From NCBI RefSeq assembly GCF_964340395.1, contig NC_135552.1, forward strand, positions 16,845,194 through 16,909,193: a stretch of DNA of 64,000 nucleotides, in the 5' to 3' direction. The translations under genes and the position numbers were made by a program. This DNA comes from Glandiceps talaboti (lineage: Eukaryota; Hemichordata; Enteropneusta; Spengelidae). Shown piece by piece: positions 1-15,099 of the stretch; position 1 is the stretch's first letter; the number at the start of each line of letters is the position of its first letter. The notes under the pieces were generated by a model that saw only the letters and a list, made by a program, of their open reading frames with translations, was not told the DNA's origin and searched no databases.

Positions 1-63
1 AAAAGTTTTCCTAGGGACTCTTGCTGAGCACTGTAGAAAAGCAAGAGTCCCTAGGAAAACTTT
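1..63. repeat. Perfect 24-bp inverted repeat (hairpin) at window edge
   Basis: Bases 2-25 and 40-63 are exact reverse complements (24 bp) around a 14-base loop; the arm contains CCTAGGGACTCTTGCT. This looks like a foldback or MITE-type element, or its terminal part, but the window edge hides the left flank, so no target duplication can be judged. Confidence 0.8.
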
Positions 64-3000
64 CGAGAGAAGTTAGTTTGGCTATTATGATTTTATCCTA
101 TGACCAGTCTGTCTGGTTCATAGCTGGTCCCAAGTAAACTTCTGATCTAATATCCATGCAGAGAGCTAAATGTAAATCATATCTCTCATAATAATGAAAT
201 CTCACATTCATAAATTCTATCCTCATAATGTCAATCATTACAGCCAGGTGGAATAACAACCAACAATAACATTTTTGAAATATCCCCACAAACAAACAAA
301 AAGTAAAACAGATTAAATGCAATTAGCCAGCTTAGTTGTCTAATTTTCTAGAAGTAGACGAAACAGAGCTTGATTGTGTTAGATTGCCTGTGATAGCTGT
401 GTGCATACCAGAGCCACTGCAAACCCTGTACATTTGTATTCGTGGTATGACAACACAAGCCACCCTTCAGTTTGAATAATAATAGATCAGTCATAACTCT
501 GTACACATAACACTATATCAATATTTGATGTTAGTTACCTTCCCAGTCAGTTTCTGTACCCTCTATGTGTTTGTACATTGCTATGTACTGTACATAGGCA
601 GGTCTGATCAATGAAACTGGACCAGTGTAATGCCTCCATTCTCATAATTCATACTCTGGTAAATAATTACCACACCTCTAGATAAAATGGAAGTAAATAT
701 CTGGTTTCTATTAAACAAACTAGAAAGGTTTCGATCCTAATTTTAATCCTACATTTGTGTAACAACTCTACCTTTTCTCATCTAACGATACTGGGGGTCA
801 TAATTCTTAAATACACATAATATCATACAATACAATACAAAGGCAATTTCAAACTTGACATACACCAATAGATAGCTGAGCCTTCATATTTGTTAAAAAT
901 ATAAACACCAGTATAAAAAGCACAAATCCAAAGTGAAGATGAAGTGCCAATGCTGTCTCTCAGCTAGCATAAGCAAGGAAATGTACATTGAAGCCTCTGA
1001 TTTTCTCCACACTTTCATTCCTCCCTCCAATTTCACAATGTGTACAAGTATGTAGAGGCCTTCAAATTGAATTGTACATATATATCATAATACAACCTTA
1101 TATAAACAGCGACTGTTTTTGAAGACAGTGTGCTCTACTGTGATGTCTTACAAACATACTATTACCAATGACTAGCGCCATAATTTGAAAGGTTTGAATT
1201 AAACGCTTTCATTCATAAGGTCACTAACTGTACTTTTTTTTTCTACGCAGTCAACACACTAATTTGTTGAGTCTACACCTTCAACAAATAGAAATCACAT
1301 TACCAAGTAAACAGCTGCCAGCTGAATAGCATATGTCAAGCCATGAAACCTTTATTCTAGCTCTGTCTTGTACAAAAATACCTTGAATCACCATCATCAT
1401 GGTTTTTTACACAGCTAACTTCAAATACATTGTTAAGAAATCTCAGCTTTGTGTGTGCCCCACTATGGTTTTTTAGCTGTAGGCCCATTCTGTGCTATTT
1501 CTCTCTGACAAACCAGAGATTTCTAGATCACTCACAAATATGGGTAGGTTGGATAGGTGGGGTTGATAGCATTGTCACAAAAAGTGCTTCTTCAAGGATA
1601 TTGGCATTTGGGTTTTTATCATTTTATCATTTTTCTTTATTTCTATTATATTCATAAACAATATTTGTATGTTTATTTGTAATTTTTAAATAATCAATAC
1701 ATTCTATCAGAGAGATGTACTTTAAATTTACATGAAATCACAAAACTGAAAATATAGTACAATCTCTCGTATGTAAATGTATAATTATGTATGTATTTTC
1801 ATTGATCACTTCTTCAAATTGAAAAATATTGAGTATTGTTCCTGTTTGCCACTAAATAATTCTGGAACAGATTTGTGTCAGCTTAGTTATACCCGTGCGT
1901 CTATCAAAACTGAAACTCAGTGAAAGCTTGAAGTTCCAGCAGAGAAGAGGGACACAGGTGTTTATCAATGAGAAGTGTCTTTTGATATGCAACCCGCATG
2001 GGAAGAAGCAATTTAGTTTCAATTAACAATTCCATTTGATTGAAAACCACATTTCTAAATACCGTTAACCTGCACTGTAAGGTTATTTGTATGCTATGGA
2101 GGTCATAAAATAATGCCTTAGCAGAGCTTTGCAGTGAAACACCACAAAATTGAGTTCCAAATCTACACATCTGTGCCTGATACATTACCTGCAACAAACT
2201 AAAGCTTCTATGTACAGGCATCTATCGATGTACATGCATCGACTTTTAATGAACTCAAAAAGTGAAATATCAAGAGAATTACTACACTTGATGCCTGATC
2301 TGAAGCTTATAAATCTGTCCATAAAATCTACGCATGTGTAGCAGGCAAGAGTCTTTCTTGATCAATCACTTAGCAATGCATGACTGGTTGAATTATTTAG
2401 CACAGAAAAATGGCATGCAACAGAGAGACAAGATAAATGGAGTGAATACTCGACGGAATCACAAATTGCTGTGTTTAATACTATCTTTTAATCCTATGAC
2501 TTCTTGATACAGTGACTGAATAATATCAAAACTTCAAAGGTATGGTAGAATCTATCAGAGCTATTCTAGGTATGTTTCAGTACTCCCTCCCACTGAGTCA
2601 TAACCATATGTTATTCGCTTCGGGGTAGTACACCAGAAGAAAGAACAGCTTTTGCAAGGTAAACTGAGATTTTAACAAGGAGATACATATTTCATATATC
2701 TTTATACATCACTCATTTTTCAGACTCATCCCACAAACGGTGAATAAATTTGTTTGTAATTGGTACAAGCTAATTATGTTTACATATACATTAATTGGCC
2801 AATCAATTAATTTATGAGAACATTATGAGTCATTAGGACATTAAACAGAATGCATTTGATAACTAGTAATGCTTTTAGGAAAAGATACTTTCATTACATG
2901 TATTTGTATTATTATAATAAAATGCAATTTTATTGTAATGTAAAATGCGACTTAGAAATAGCTCATAAATGATTATTTTCAAAGGTAAACAAAGATTTCA

Positions 3001-4100
3001 AAAGAACATATAATGCTATGAAAACTATATTGTTGTGTTAATTTCCCCCATTGTTGTCAAGACTTCCCAGCGTGGGAAAAACCCTATCAGGAGTAGATTA
3101 CTGTTTTGTTGCTATAAAAGTTAAGTGTACACATGTATATTCAAGTCCCATGAACAAGTGTACTACATCGCATGTAGAATTCCATATTTATGTCATCACC
3201 AGTAAAATACATCAACAAAACTTTACAAATAACACCACAAATCCAAGGTGTGTAAAAAATGAAACAAACCTCTATGAAATAACTCTAGTTGATGACAGAT
3301 GGTGGTATTAAACCCACAAGTAAACATCCAGTCAGTCAGACAGAACTTTGTTTTTACTTCTTTCTATAAAATGATTGCACATTCCAGTGAACACCTTTAT
3401 CGTGCTCAAAACCCATATCCTATGTCAAACATACCACAGACATTTGTCTGGTTCAGGACTGCCACTCAGAGGTTGAAACAACACGGAAATCTAAGTCAAC
3501 TATGAAATTTTTTCTGTTTTTACCTATCCTCATTAGCATACATATAGGAAATAACACAGAGGGCAAGATGTCAGAGGGCAAGATGTGGCTATTCACACCT
3601 CTGGCTCTTTTTGTGAAGAAACAATTCCTATGAAAGGAAGAGTCAGACAAGTTTGTTTCCATAATAATTGGTCATATCAACACGTTTAACTCATTGTTCC
3701 ACTTCTACTTTCTATTCCTGCATCACATGTATTATCTTTTCTGTAGCAGGAAATGCGATATAACCATCCACCAACTCTATGGTATATAACCTTATACCGA
3801 CAGACACATATGACTTCATTTATGCACTAACAACAGTAGCATGTCTGGATCAGTAACACTAATACTAATTCAAACATTGATAAATTAAATGTTGTCATGT
3901 ATGTTGTGAATAAGACTGTCGACAGTTGTTCGTGCCTTTTTTGCTACGTTTCATCTAAAACAAAGTCGTCGCCTCGCTCCGTAGCACTGAATACTAATGC
4001 ATACTGCAGTGATAGGAACAATGAGTGCCAAAGGCACAAATCTTCGTACTGTTATCGTATGAGGGCATGGCAAGGAGTGACAGCCACTCATGAATATAAT
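64..4100. other. AT-rich non-coding stretch
   Basis: Stop codons are dense in all six frames, and the longest open stretches are about 100 codons with no recognisable domain. I see no convincing splice-bounded coding exon here. The stretch may be intergenic or intronic DNA of a gene outside the window. Confidence 0.6.
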
Positions 4101-4110
4101 ATATATATAT

Positions 4111-4245
4111 GTATGTATGTATGTACGTACGTACGTACGTACGTATGTATGTATGTATGTATGTACATTGTATGTATGTATGTATGTATGTATGTATGTA
4201 TGTATGTATGTATGTATGTATGTATGTATGTATGTATGTATGTAT
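4111..4245. repeat. (TATG)n / (TACG)n microsatellite
   Basis: Tandem tetranucleotide tract, mostly TATG, with an internal block of TACG units near 4124-4144. It is followed by a poly-C run at about 4256-4268. Both strands stay open as Tyr-Val-Cys-Met type repeats, which are artefacts. Confidence 0.95.
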
Positions 4246-4301
4246 CCATTTTTAACCCCCCCCCCCTCCCGAAAAACAACTGTTAAGATTGGGTATACAA
4301 T

Positions 4302-4810
4302 AAGAATTACGTTTAATACTAGAAATCGATATCAAAATTAGGTATACAATCAGACTTGGATATATAATAACACCAGAATTGGGTATACAATCAGAATTGG
4401 GTATATAATCAGAATTGGATATATAATCAGAATTGGGTATATAATGTATCAGAATTTGGTATATAGTGATATCAGAATTTGTAATCAGAACTGGGTATAT
4501 ATTAGATATCAGAATTGGGTATATAATCAGAATTGGGTATATAATCAGAATTGAGTATTGTATATAATCAGAATTGGGTATATAATGTATCAGAATTTGG
4601 TATATAGTGATATCAGAATTGGTAATCAGAATTGGGTATATATTAGATATCAGAATTGGGTATATAATCAGAATTGAGTATTGTATATAATCAGAATTGG
4701 GTATATAATGTATCAGAATTTGGTATATAGTGATATCAGAATTGGTAATCAGAATTGGGTATATATTAGATATCAGAATTGGGTATATAATCAGAATTTA
4801 ATAAATATGT
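4302..4810. repeat. Minisatellite built on CAGAATTGGGTATATAAT
   Basis: An 18-base unit (CAGAATTGGGTATATAAT) and variants recur through about 500 bp. A longer block, with the order TATCAGAATTTGG / TATAGTGATATCAG / AATTGGTAATCAG, repeats about three times with a spacing near 120 bp, so a higher-order repeat sits on the short unit. There is no open reading frame. Confidence 0.9.
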
Positions 4811-7800
4811 AATCAGTATACAAAGCCTATCACAGAACTAGGTGTATTTTTACAAGAACTGGGATCAATCACAATAATTGTACATATACATACTATATAC
4901 TATACATGTATATCAGAATCAGCTGTCTGGTTTCATACTTTAATGGGTCTTCACTTTTCAAATTCTAATGAGTATTTTATGTGGATGCTCTAGTACTGCG
5001 GCATGTAAAAATGCTTCATTGCTTTTTGGTCCCCATTCTGTTTACAGCTACTTTCAATGAAAGTACATTCCATAGTCTACCTATTCAAGCACTCGGGCTA
5101 TCAGCTGACCTTTACTGTGACCTCTGACCTCGTCAGATGGCACGACAAGCATAATTGATCCTAAGCTATTCAATAGACTCACAAATTCTCAATCATTTTT
5201 TTTTTTGTAAAAATCATGAAACGAAGGAAAAACCGTTTCTGAAACAATACACTCAACATTTGCTTAAATCTTGTGATCAACCAGGAATCTTGTGCAAGAA
5301 AACAGAAAGACAGAATTTCAAATCTTGACTTAGTTTTATGAAAGACCAACACACCCTTACCAAACATTGGACATCTGTCTCACAAAATAGTTATGTTCAC
5401 ATGAACAATTACCTCTAAAACTTATGTTGCATTTTCTGGCATGAGAATTACAAAGGCTTTCTTGTAATTCTAAATAAGTTAGGGTCCAAGTAATTTTTTG
5501 ATAATCTATTAGTTTTATGAAAGAAGAAACCAAGTCACCAAGTGGGGTGACACGCTGTGTTCAATTACCCTAAATAATGAGTAAATGAGATGGAGACCAC
5601 GATATAATGAATGGTAATGTCTGATCTAAAATTAGCAATTACACTTGGTCAACCACAAAGACTTCATTTCACGTTCTTCAAATATTCCTTATCATTTTAT
5701 TTTTTAGCACATGGTGTCTGTATTCACAAAATTAAACATACATCATGTAGACAGCTTGTGCAACTGTACATGTACACGTTACCTTCAAGCACTTTCTATA
5801 TTAAATACCGGTTCAGAACAGACTAAAATTTACAGTAATACAGTAGGCTGGCTACTCTACTGGAGTGTGCCGTCTTTAATGTCCACTTTATTACTCAGGG
5901 CACTTGGTGTCTAGCTCTTAAAATGTGGGTATATATTACATAGTGGATATCATTGTGGTTTATACATTTTCCACTTGTGATATTTTTATTTTCTGATCTG
6001 GTGTTGATAACTTTTAAAATATTAATCCTTATATGTCCATCTTTTATACTCTTCTCACTAAGGCCAAAAAAAGAGAGAATGTTTCTGTTCAGTGCACACA
6101 TCACTTAAATACCCTCGCGTCAGTCTCTTTTGTTCCTTGTTTTACCAACCCATGCAGTCTGCAGATCTGGGGGAAACACAAAAATAACCTTCCCTGTACT
6201 TCAATGAAGACAACAGCAGGGCCAACCGTGAACAAGCAAGTGACATCTGCCCACATACACACTTGCTCTAAAGTACTAAAGAAAAAGAAGAGTAACTGCC
6301 ATAAATAGTAGATTTAGTGACATGTTTATTGAGAATGAAAAAAAAAATTGCATTGTCACACCACTTTAGACAGAATGTGCTAACCAGAAACAATTCTTTT
6401 TGGGGGGGGCCTAACTCAAAAATTGTGGTTTTTCATACCTCCCTGGCAAACCGTTGGTAAGATATGGTAAGAATGACAACAATATCATAATCCATAAAAC
6501 TAGACATCAAATATACATATATTATAAATTCTTATCAACACTTCAGTAGAGCTACACCTAAGATTACACTGTGGAGAATCCGTGACTAGAATTGACAAGT
6601 TAGTGTATTTGTCTGTTGTGGTCTAGGGTTAAGTGCTGTTTGTCATATGCTAGCTCCATAGAACCTCGACAATGGCGATTTGATGGCACACGCATTTGTT
6701 TTACTTGTGACTGATTTCTAACAAATTCAGTTTAATTGCATACAGCAAGCGTGACCTCTACTCCATGAGGTCAACCTCAACAATCATAAACTCCAGCAGT
6801 GTATTCAGGATACCCTTGGTAGTTTCAGGAGAGCATCCATTTCTCATCAACAAAACAGCTTTCGCCTATAAAACATGTACATATTTGGTACTGCACTTTC
6901 TCCCGAGTCTGTTTCTAATTACGGAGGGGATTGGACAGAGATATAATCATTGCATCAGTAATGGGAACAAATTCTAGACACCGGGTTAGGTGGTTCAAAT
7001 TCCCACTGTAAATGCCTAAATACTTTGTGATCTCTCTAGAGGATTTTCAGTCTGACAACTACATGTACATTAATTATCATACACTTTACAAAGTACTACA
7101 TTTGTATAATAATCATTGTCAGCAACGATCAACAAATTTTCTTTTAAATGTCATTCCAAGATTGGCCTGGATCTGTAAGTATTTCTGCATGAATAGACTT
7201 AATACTGTAAACTCACACAGGAAATCTAGTCAGTTTGGTATTCCTTTGTGGCTGTTCTAGTAGACAGGTGATTAATATTTTGTAATTGTACATTTTCCCT
7301 ACACAGACCCTAGCTAAGTGATACTTGTCAAATACATCTATATCCATCATGCTACTTGGACTGATTATCCTCATTTGACTGACCCAGTTATCAGTCAAGA
7401 CAGGACTGGTGTATACTAAAACTTTTCAGTTTTCCCAGGAGGGGTAAACATATATCTCATCATGTAATGAGGTCACATACACTACTGGACTAGTATTGAG
7501 AATGAGGTGACTTGGACACTTTGGGTAACATAACATTAACAAGTTTACAACATCTCTGCATGATGTGAATCTATACTCAGTACATTGTAGACACTGAGGA
7601 GTATGCTATCTCACAGTTTGATACAAACATGAGAGTACTATAATAAACCAATCAATTCCCCATCTAACACTAAAACACATTGCAGGGAATGTGTTCCTGA
7701 CATCAACTGTTGTTCAAGAGTGATGTGTCGCTCAGAGGCAGAAGCCTTCAAGTTTGAAGTCTGGAAGATTCCACTGCTTCATATGAGAAGGATTGAGGGG

Positions 7801-10800
7801 GGGGGGGGGGGGGGGGGTTACACAAGCAACAGCAATAATATTGTTATCTGATCAACAAATATCACAACACTATTAAAAGTACATTAGATAAAATTATTTT
7901 TGCTTCATGTCTGTTTTAGGAAAAGAATATTGAATATTGAAAAGCCTCTTCAAAATTTCCCATCTAAGTAAAAGCACCTGTGTCACCCAAAAAATCAGAA
8001 GTTCCTAATCTGACATTTTACATGAACCTTGACCTCCCAACCACATGCATAGAGAGAAGCACTTGACTAATGCCAGCACAAATAGCACTAATAGTACAAC
8101 TTTAAGAGAAACAAAACATCCATTTTCCATTTCATGGCCATTTGGTTTTCACTGGGCAAGGATGGCCGATGGGTTCACCATTCTTGTATTGATAAAGGTT
8201 CTTTACAAAGTGGAATTTCAACTATTTTTGGTCAATTCACAAAACAACACACTACTTCATGTCAAACCAGATTCCAGTCTTTTCCTCAATATATGATTTC
8301 ATGATTTGAATCTACACCTACATGTACATGTATGAACCGCAAACATCTGAAAGGTCTTTGTATTCTAAGATTAGACCATACACTGTTCTTGATGATTACA
8401 ACAATTGTCTTTCTTGAAAGTATAAATCATTTCGCAAATGTACACATACTGTACATTGTATACATATATACATATTACAAGGCTAGTTTATAGATCAAGA
8501 TGTGTATTACTATTAAGCCATGTTCTCAAAATCACATCTTACATATCTCAGTATATCTGCATTGTATGAGCAATCTTTTATTATAAATGGACTACATTGT
8601 ATACACATACTTCAGGCAATTTGGTGCATGAGATGATAAAACACCACAAAGGAAATCTTGCTCTACATAAAATTCTTGATATTCACATTAACACACACAT
8701 CTGTATGTCATATCAAGGTCTTTGTTCACATTTACACATATAGATCAGGAAGAAAGTTCTTTAAAAAAAACACTTCACTGCCTGTTTCTCATGGAAGGGT
8801 TAATGTTCACAGTGAACAGCTGTCCCCATTCAAGAACTAATGGCGCCTATCTTATCTATCAGTGAAACTTTCCTGTTAAAGTCTCTCAGAACAATTTTTT
8901 TTATGGTTACAGGATGGAGATTTGTTTGACAAACTTAAGCTGACACCACATAATAGCACTGTCTTCATCATGCTGTCAATGGTGCTGATCATCTCCATTG
9001 GTTTGTTCAAGCCTCTTCTATTATAGTACAATTACACCACTGCCAGCCTGATGGTTTGAACTTTGAACTTTGAACTTTACTAAGTATACCTGTAGGTCAG
9101 GTACGACTTGACATTATCAAATCCAAAGTACTATTTGAAATATTTACCTTTGTAGTCAATGATCCTTATAAATGACGATTTACATTCCCAGCATACATGT
9201 ACATCTACCAATTTACATTTTTTCCCAAAACGTTGACCAGTATTTCCTCAATAGAATTCCAATCCAATGATTAGATGTTAATCTGTTCACAATATTCCTT
9301 TTTAAATTATGATAGATGTCATCAATTGACAATTGGGAAGTACTGACTCTTCTTTACTGTGAAGGCATGTCCCACGTGAGTATCTTTGATTTGATTAAAG
9401 AGTACACGGAGCTCAACCTCAGCCTCACAGGTATTTTTGGCCTGCTCAACAAGGGGTGAGCACCTATAGATTAAACAGCCGTGTTATTGTCCAACCAGTG
9501 GACTTCTCCTTTCAGCAGTTTCATGTCACTAGCACACCTATGACTGGAGCATAAAGACTCCATAGTGCAGACACTGGTATGCAGTAAAAACCACAAAGTC
9601 TGTAGTAGTATCACCCATTGTCACCAACTGCCCTTCAGAGCCAGGCATGGCCTTGCATTCCATACAGTTTGGTACAACAGTGAACAATGGACTGAAATGT
9701 GTCTGTCATCAGCAATGCCATGTTTTGTAATACACAAATGTGTAAAACTTGACGATAAGTCATTTTATGAAGGCCTACTTCCAAAAATCCAAACTTATGG
9801 TCTTTTTAATATTATGTAAGTCATTCCATCGATATAGTTTGATGATGTCCCAGATGATGGCACTTCCCTCAGACGACTTGAATCAATATCCACCGAACAC
9901 ATATTTTCATCACCAGTCACAGTATAATAGTACCATTGTTTTGGTTGCAATCAAGTGCCATGGGGAGATATTAAAATTGAACCAGACATGCCACCCTTTT
10001 CAAAATAAAGATTAGATGGTATCCACTATAATATACTCTATTGTTTAAAATCTGTTGTTTTATGTCACATATCCAATCATGTAACACTGGCACAAATTCC
10101 TTTACCCAATAAATGTTTCTGGCCAACATGATCATAAAGTTAACTAAACAAACGCTCATGTCAGTAAGTTTGTGAGACCTATATATGTGTGTCACTCTCA
10201 TCCATACAAACTATACTATCCTCAATAATGTAACACAACCATAATATTTATCAACTTTCACTAAATCATGCTCTGTATGCTGATGAAAAGTGATGCCAAA
10301 AAGGTCACAGAGCAACATGAACTCTGCACAGTCAGAATACATGTGAGCTCACACCTGACCACACTTTCTCCAGTCATGTGTACATTCCAACACGTGGGCC
10401 AGAAAGCTGATCTGGGGGACGCTTTACTCCTAAGCTGTTTGGTTAAGGAAATGCCTGTGTTCTTAGCTTTGAAAATATTGCAAGGGTCAAATGCCATCTC
10501 AAATACCATTATGATGGCATTACGCCATACTATTTCCAACATTTGCAGGAATCCGAATAGTACACACAAAACACTACCCATTCAAGATATCTATACTAAC
10601 TCTACAGTTCATACCAACATCCCCCCCCCCCACACACACACACACAATAAAATCTCTAAACAGAATAATGCACCTTTGTTGGCGCTAGCTTGCTATGTAT
10701 GCACACTACAAAAGTTTTTGCTTCATAAATACACCTATCCCTTATTCCCTGCTTCTCTGTTTATTGTAAACTACAATGAAGTAACATCTGTGCCTGTGAC

Positions 10801-11700
10801 CATGAACATTTTAAGACATGCACTCAACATATTTTTTTTTTTCAATTTTGGATTTTGACTCCAACATGTGAAAGCTATAAGGTCATTATTTGTAAATAGG
10901 TCAGTGTGGTCTATTATTTACATAACTTTTTAAAACTTTTACAGCAGATATGAAACTGTTGACATTTTGCATGTTGACCACATTTCATGCTTTCTGGGGT
11001 TAGATTATATACAATGTATGTTTAGAAATAGTCACTGGAATTGTTCAAGCCTACAGCTACATACACTAAACTTTGTCACCATGGTAACTTGGGTGTGGTA
11101 CATGTTTTGGCAATGTATATGTACCTTCACATCATACCAAGGGAAAATATACGATTTCTTTTTATCGAACGGCAGTAAATCAGTTTTCAAAGGAAGCGTC
11201 GAACTTGTCAGTAAACACCCCATCCTTACAACTGTCATAATTAAGTAAACTACTCTAGTAGTATACGCTCACTATCAACTAGAGAATTCAAACAGCTTGA
11301 AAGTTACAATAACACTTTATCTAATATCAATACCAGCTGTACCATACCTACATATATTATGCATAATGTATTACTCATATTTGATTCATTTGATTTTCAA
11401 ATGGTTGACACTTTGTGTACATAACTTGTTGTTGACTAATACAACTAGTACAGTAGTTAGTAGCAGTGTTTCTTTGTATACAAACTAGTCTGTACAATCT
11501 CCCTAATTCACAGCAAGTGACCACTGACCTGCCAAGACCCCAACTGTCTCAGATTTCTCCTTCTCTAGACTATTAAAACTAATGACAGGATCTAATCCAT
11601 CATCACTCCCAAGGATATTGGCTAAGTGTGCATGTTCACTTGTACAATATTACAGAGGAAGGAACAAACAGGTAACAATGGACATAAAGCAAAATATGAC
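4811..11700. other. Non-coding stretch without supported genes
   Basis: AT-rich sequence with scattered short open frames, a poly-G tract at about 7798-7817, and no protein similarity I can recognise. The longest open frames (10261-10581 minus and 10268-10858 plus) overlap on opposite strands and contain low-complexity segments; I do not call them genes. Confidence 0.55.
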
Positions 11701-11715
11701 TTGTACAATATTATC

Positions 11716-11838
11716 CCCAATATTTTTCTTCATTCAGCCAAGGAAATATGAATGAAATATGAATTGTCGTCGCTAGACTCATAGTGACAACCCTTGGTCA
11801 CAAGTATTTTCCGGCTAAAAGGAGGAAAATATTGGAGA
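11716..11838. mobile_element. MITE-like element, copy 1 (GTATTTTCC ends)
   Basis: The left end CCCCAATATTTTTC and the right end GGAAAATATTGGAG are near-perfect inverted copies. The interior (11772-11812) shares CTAG..TAGTGACAA...GGTCAC..GTATTTTCC with a second copy at 41948-42044. Homology of the interior shows a dispersed, non-coding inverted-repeat family. Confidence 0.6.
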
Positions 11839-12329
11839 ATAATATAATTATACGATCGCAATAATATGAAAAAATATCAGGGAAAGTAATGACAATTTTG
11901 AGCATTTTGACTCATATTTTGAACACAATGATGTAGACACACGTTGTCATGACACAAATGTAGACATGTGTTGTTGTGACATAGAATGACCAGAGCACAT
12001 ATTCCATATTTTTGTTGAACCTGGTTCATGCATGGTATAATATCAAATACGCATAAATGTGTAGGAATCAAAAAAAATACAAACAGTAAAAAGAGTGACC
12101 ACTTTTTGTGTTTGTGAAAAAGTTCTTGAGAACAGAACAGGATACAATCCATCATAAATCTCAGGATATTAGCCACACAGTGCTTGATTAGCGGAAGAAA
12201 CAAATGGATAACACTCTATGTACAGCAATGGATATATATATATATATTCATGAGCAATAACCATACAAATTACTTTGTAGCTGGTATTTCACAAAGAAAC
12301 AGTATTCCTTTGTATTAACCCAGAGACTT

Positions 12330-12393
12330 GCTATCTGGCTTAACTGTCGAGATGACAATGTCAGTTGCCAGAACTCTGTCAAGCCAGATAGTC
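12330..12393. repeat. Short inverted repeat (CTATCTGGCTT hairpin)
   Basis: GCTATCTGGCTTAAC at 12330-12344 is matched by the inverted copy GTCAAGCCAGATAGT at 12379-12393, giving a 12-14 bp stem with a loop of about 34 bases. It could be a small foldback element. Confidence 0.6.
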
Positions 12394-12399
12394 ATAGTC

Positions 12400-13357
12400 T
12401 AGTGCTGTCCTTCATCAAATCTTTCAGATCTCTCTTTTGGGATTAGAGACCAGGTTGGCATCCAGACTAAATAGCTAAGTCTCCTTGCTAACAATATAAA
12501 TGATGTACTGTACATAGAAAAAGGGGTCTACAAGTTAAAGGTTGGATGCAAACAGTTACCAAGGCAACACAAAATGGTTAAGGAGTAATCAAATTATTGA
12601 GCCACCTATCACCACTTCAAAGTGGGGTCAATGTTATTTTAACATAAATTTGAAGTTTTATGATGGAAAAGATAATACCCTAAGTTATAGGATGTTAATG
12701 TTTCTTTTTTCCTTCCACAACAATAATAGGAAATGCTACTTCACAAGTTACAAAACGACTGCAGAAAAACACCCCATTTGACATTGAGTATCTCAACAAC
12801 AAATCTTAAACTGAGATGTCACATTCCCCTATGACTTGCAAGTACTTACTAGAAAGAATTCACATGATCACCATTGACGTTAATTCGCAAAGTTCTTACC
12901 TTGGATAATGGAAATGTATGTGTACCCCAAAATTGACAAATCTGTCTAATAAGTTAGAAATACCAGAGTGACTCACAAAAGCTGCTCCACACCCATATGT
13001 TCACAGGATAGGTATGACAACAACCACTCATCACTTACACATTTGATGAGATCACTTTCACAACCTGCTTATTTTTACCGAATCTGCCAATTAACCAAAT
13101 GGAGTGCAAAGGAAAAACACTTCTAACATCAGTTAAAACTTTAAGTAATTTTCAGTGTTTTTTTTAAAGGTAATGACAGTCTTTGGCGGAGGTATGTCTC
13201 ATAACACCGTACAAAGAACCTGGGATTAGTTTTTCAATTTCCCCTTTCACGTAATGCTAGCATCAGCCTTTCTTCTTGTCAAACACTAACTATTAGTCCA
13301 TAAAAAAAAAACATTTCTGTATATTAAATAATGCCTTCTCCTTCACAAATCACAGCA

Positions 13358-13388
<31 letters not shown>

Positions 13389-15090
13389 CAATATGAATAA
13401 TTATATCACTACGCTCAAATAGCTAAATACAAGTTTCAGAAAAAGCTGAAGGATGTTGTATTTGGCACATACAGGATATACTTATAGGCAACAGTTTGAC
13501 TTCACAAGAGAAAGACAGACCTTGACGGCTTCCATTAAACAAATGTCTAATACCACTTTAAACAAGTTGATGAGCTAGATTCCACCATTCCCTGATCAAT
13601 CAACACAGATCAAAGCCAAGGTCATTTCAATAAATGAACTCACTCACTCTCCACTTAAATCAATTGTTGAGCAATTAGTTTTTATGCCCGACTGGATAGC
13701 ACTTCAACTACTCATACACTGTTACAAGACTTAACCTACATGTAACCCTACAGACCATCAAACAGGCTCTTGACACACTCCAATGGGATTCAACCAGACA
13801 TACTCTAAAACCTAACATTGGGAGGTCTTTCCCATTTCACAAGACAGGCAGCAAGTAATTCTTTCCGGACATCAGGAACAATTTCCTGTCAGCCTGTCCT
13901 GCTACTGGTGCACACTTCCGTTTTCAAACAAACTTAACCCACAACAAATGTTCTATCTTAAACAGTCTTGCTGTGATAGGCAATCCTACACACACACTAG
14001 TGAACTTAATCAAAGCCAGACTTTGGTCAAAATATATCATTACAAAACTCATTAGTTATCCTTGACTTAATTTGTGAATTCTAGTATCTGCTTTTGTACT
14101 CCTTTGAATATTGTTTTCTTTCCTATCTTAGTATATTGCATTTGTAACATTTCCAATCACAATACCACACATAGAATTTTCAATCACATTTATACACCTT
14201 TTCAGCTCTTACAAAAGACTGTCCAAGTAAGTTGAAACATCAGGAATTTTTACTAAATGCTACTATTAAATAACCCAGACTTGCATCTCTTATACTTTTA
14301 ACTCAAAGCAATATCATAATCGATTTACATTTCATCAGTACATGTATCATTCACAAATATTTACACTGGTCAAAATGTTAGCACAGACTCTAAAATTGAC
14401 GATGAGAACCCATTATTTGTACTTGAAGTTGAAGAAATTCCATCAATTTCTATCCAAATGCATACATACTTCAACTGGTCTTACATATTGTTCTGAGGAG
14501 CCATGGCTGATCAGTTATATCATACATTACACCCTGTTACTGTAATCACAATATTCACTAGTATTGGTATGAAACAGCTGCCAAACTATGCTGCATATAA
14601 AATAGTCTAAATGGTCTGTGATCTATGAAGACCTTTCCAATTCATGTAACCATCAGGTTACACAAATGTGGAATTCACTCCATTATGCTTGGAAGGCATG
14701 CAAAGACTGGCATACGAAGAGGCATTGTGAACTTTCCTTTCTTTGATATAATGAGGCTGTCTGATGACAAGCTTTGGAATTATGGCTCATAACAATCTGC
14801 AAAGACCCATTCTGTGCTGCCAGGCCTCTTTTTATTGTTAGTACATGAGACAGACATTCATATTACCTGCACCTTAGTACATCACGACTGTGCTACAAAG
14901 CTAAAATTTGGTACCTGGAACGTATGTACATGTATATCTCTGCCAACATCTCTGATTACACAATGCTTATCAAATATACATGTAGGTGTTGTTATAACTG
15001 AAAATACTGAAATTCTATTTCTTGATGAAAACACCTTTGGTGGTGAGTAAGTAGGTGGGTAAACTTGAGTTGCAAATAAAAAGACTTGAA
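12400..15090. other. Non-coding stretch
   Basis: No supported coding exon. It contains a (CA)n tract at about 13361-13390 and short A/T runs. Confidence 0.55.
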
Positions 15091-15099
15091 AAGTACTTG

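Noticed and set aside
3897-4341. Open frames of Tyr-Val-Cys-Met or Thr-Tyr-Ile-His repeats on both strands
   Set aside because: They come from the TATG microsatellite; tetranucleotide repeats stay open in several frames without being coding.
4302-4810. CRISPR-like array
   Set aside because: The repeats are directly tandem with no unique spacers of even length, and this is an animal genome.
10261-10858. Overlapping open frames of 106 (minus) and 196 codons (plus)
   Set aside because: They overlap on opposite strands, show no domain, include a CA/poly-C tract and have no splice or promoter support.
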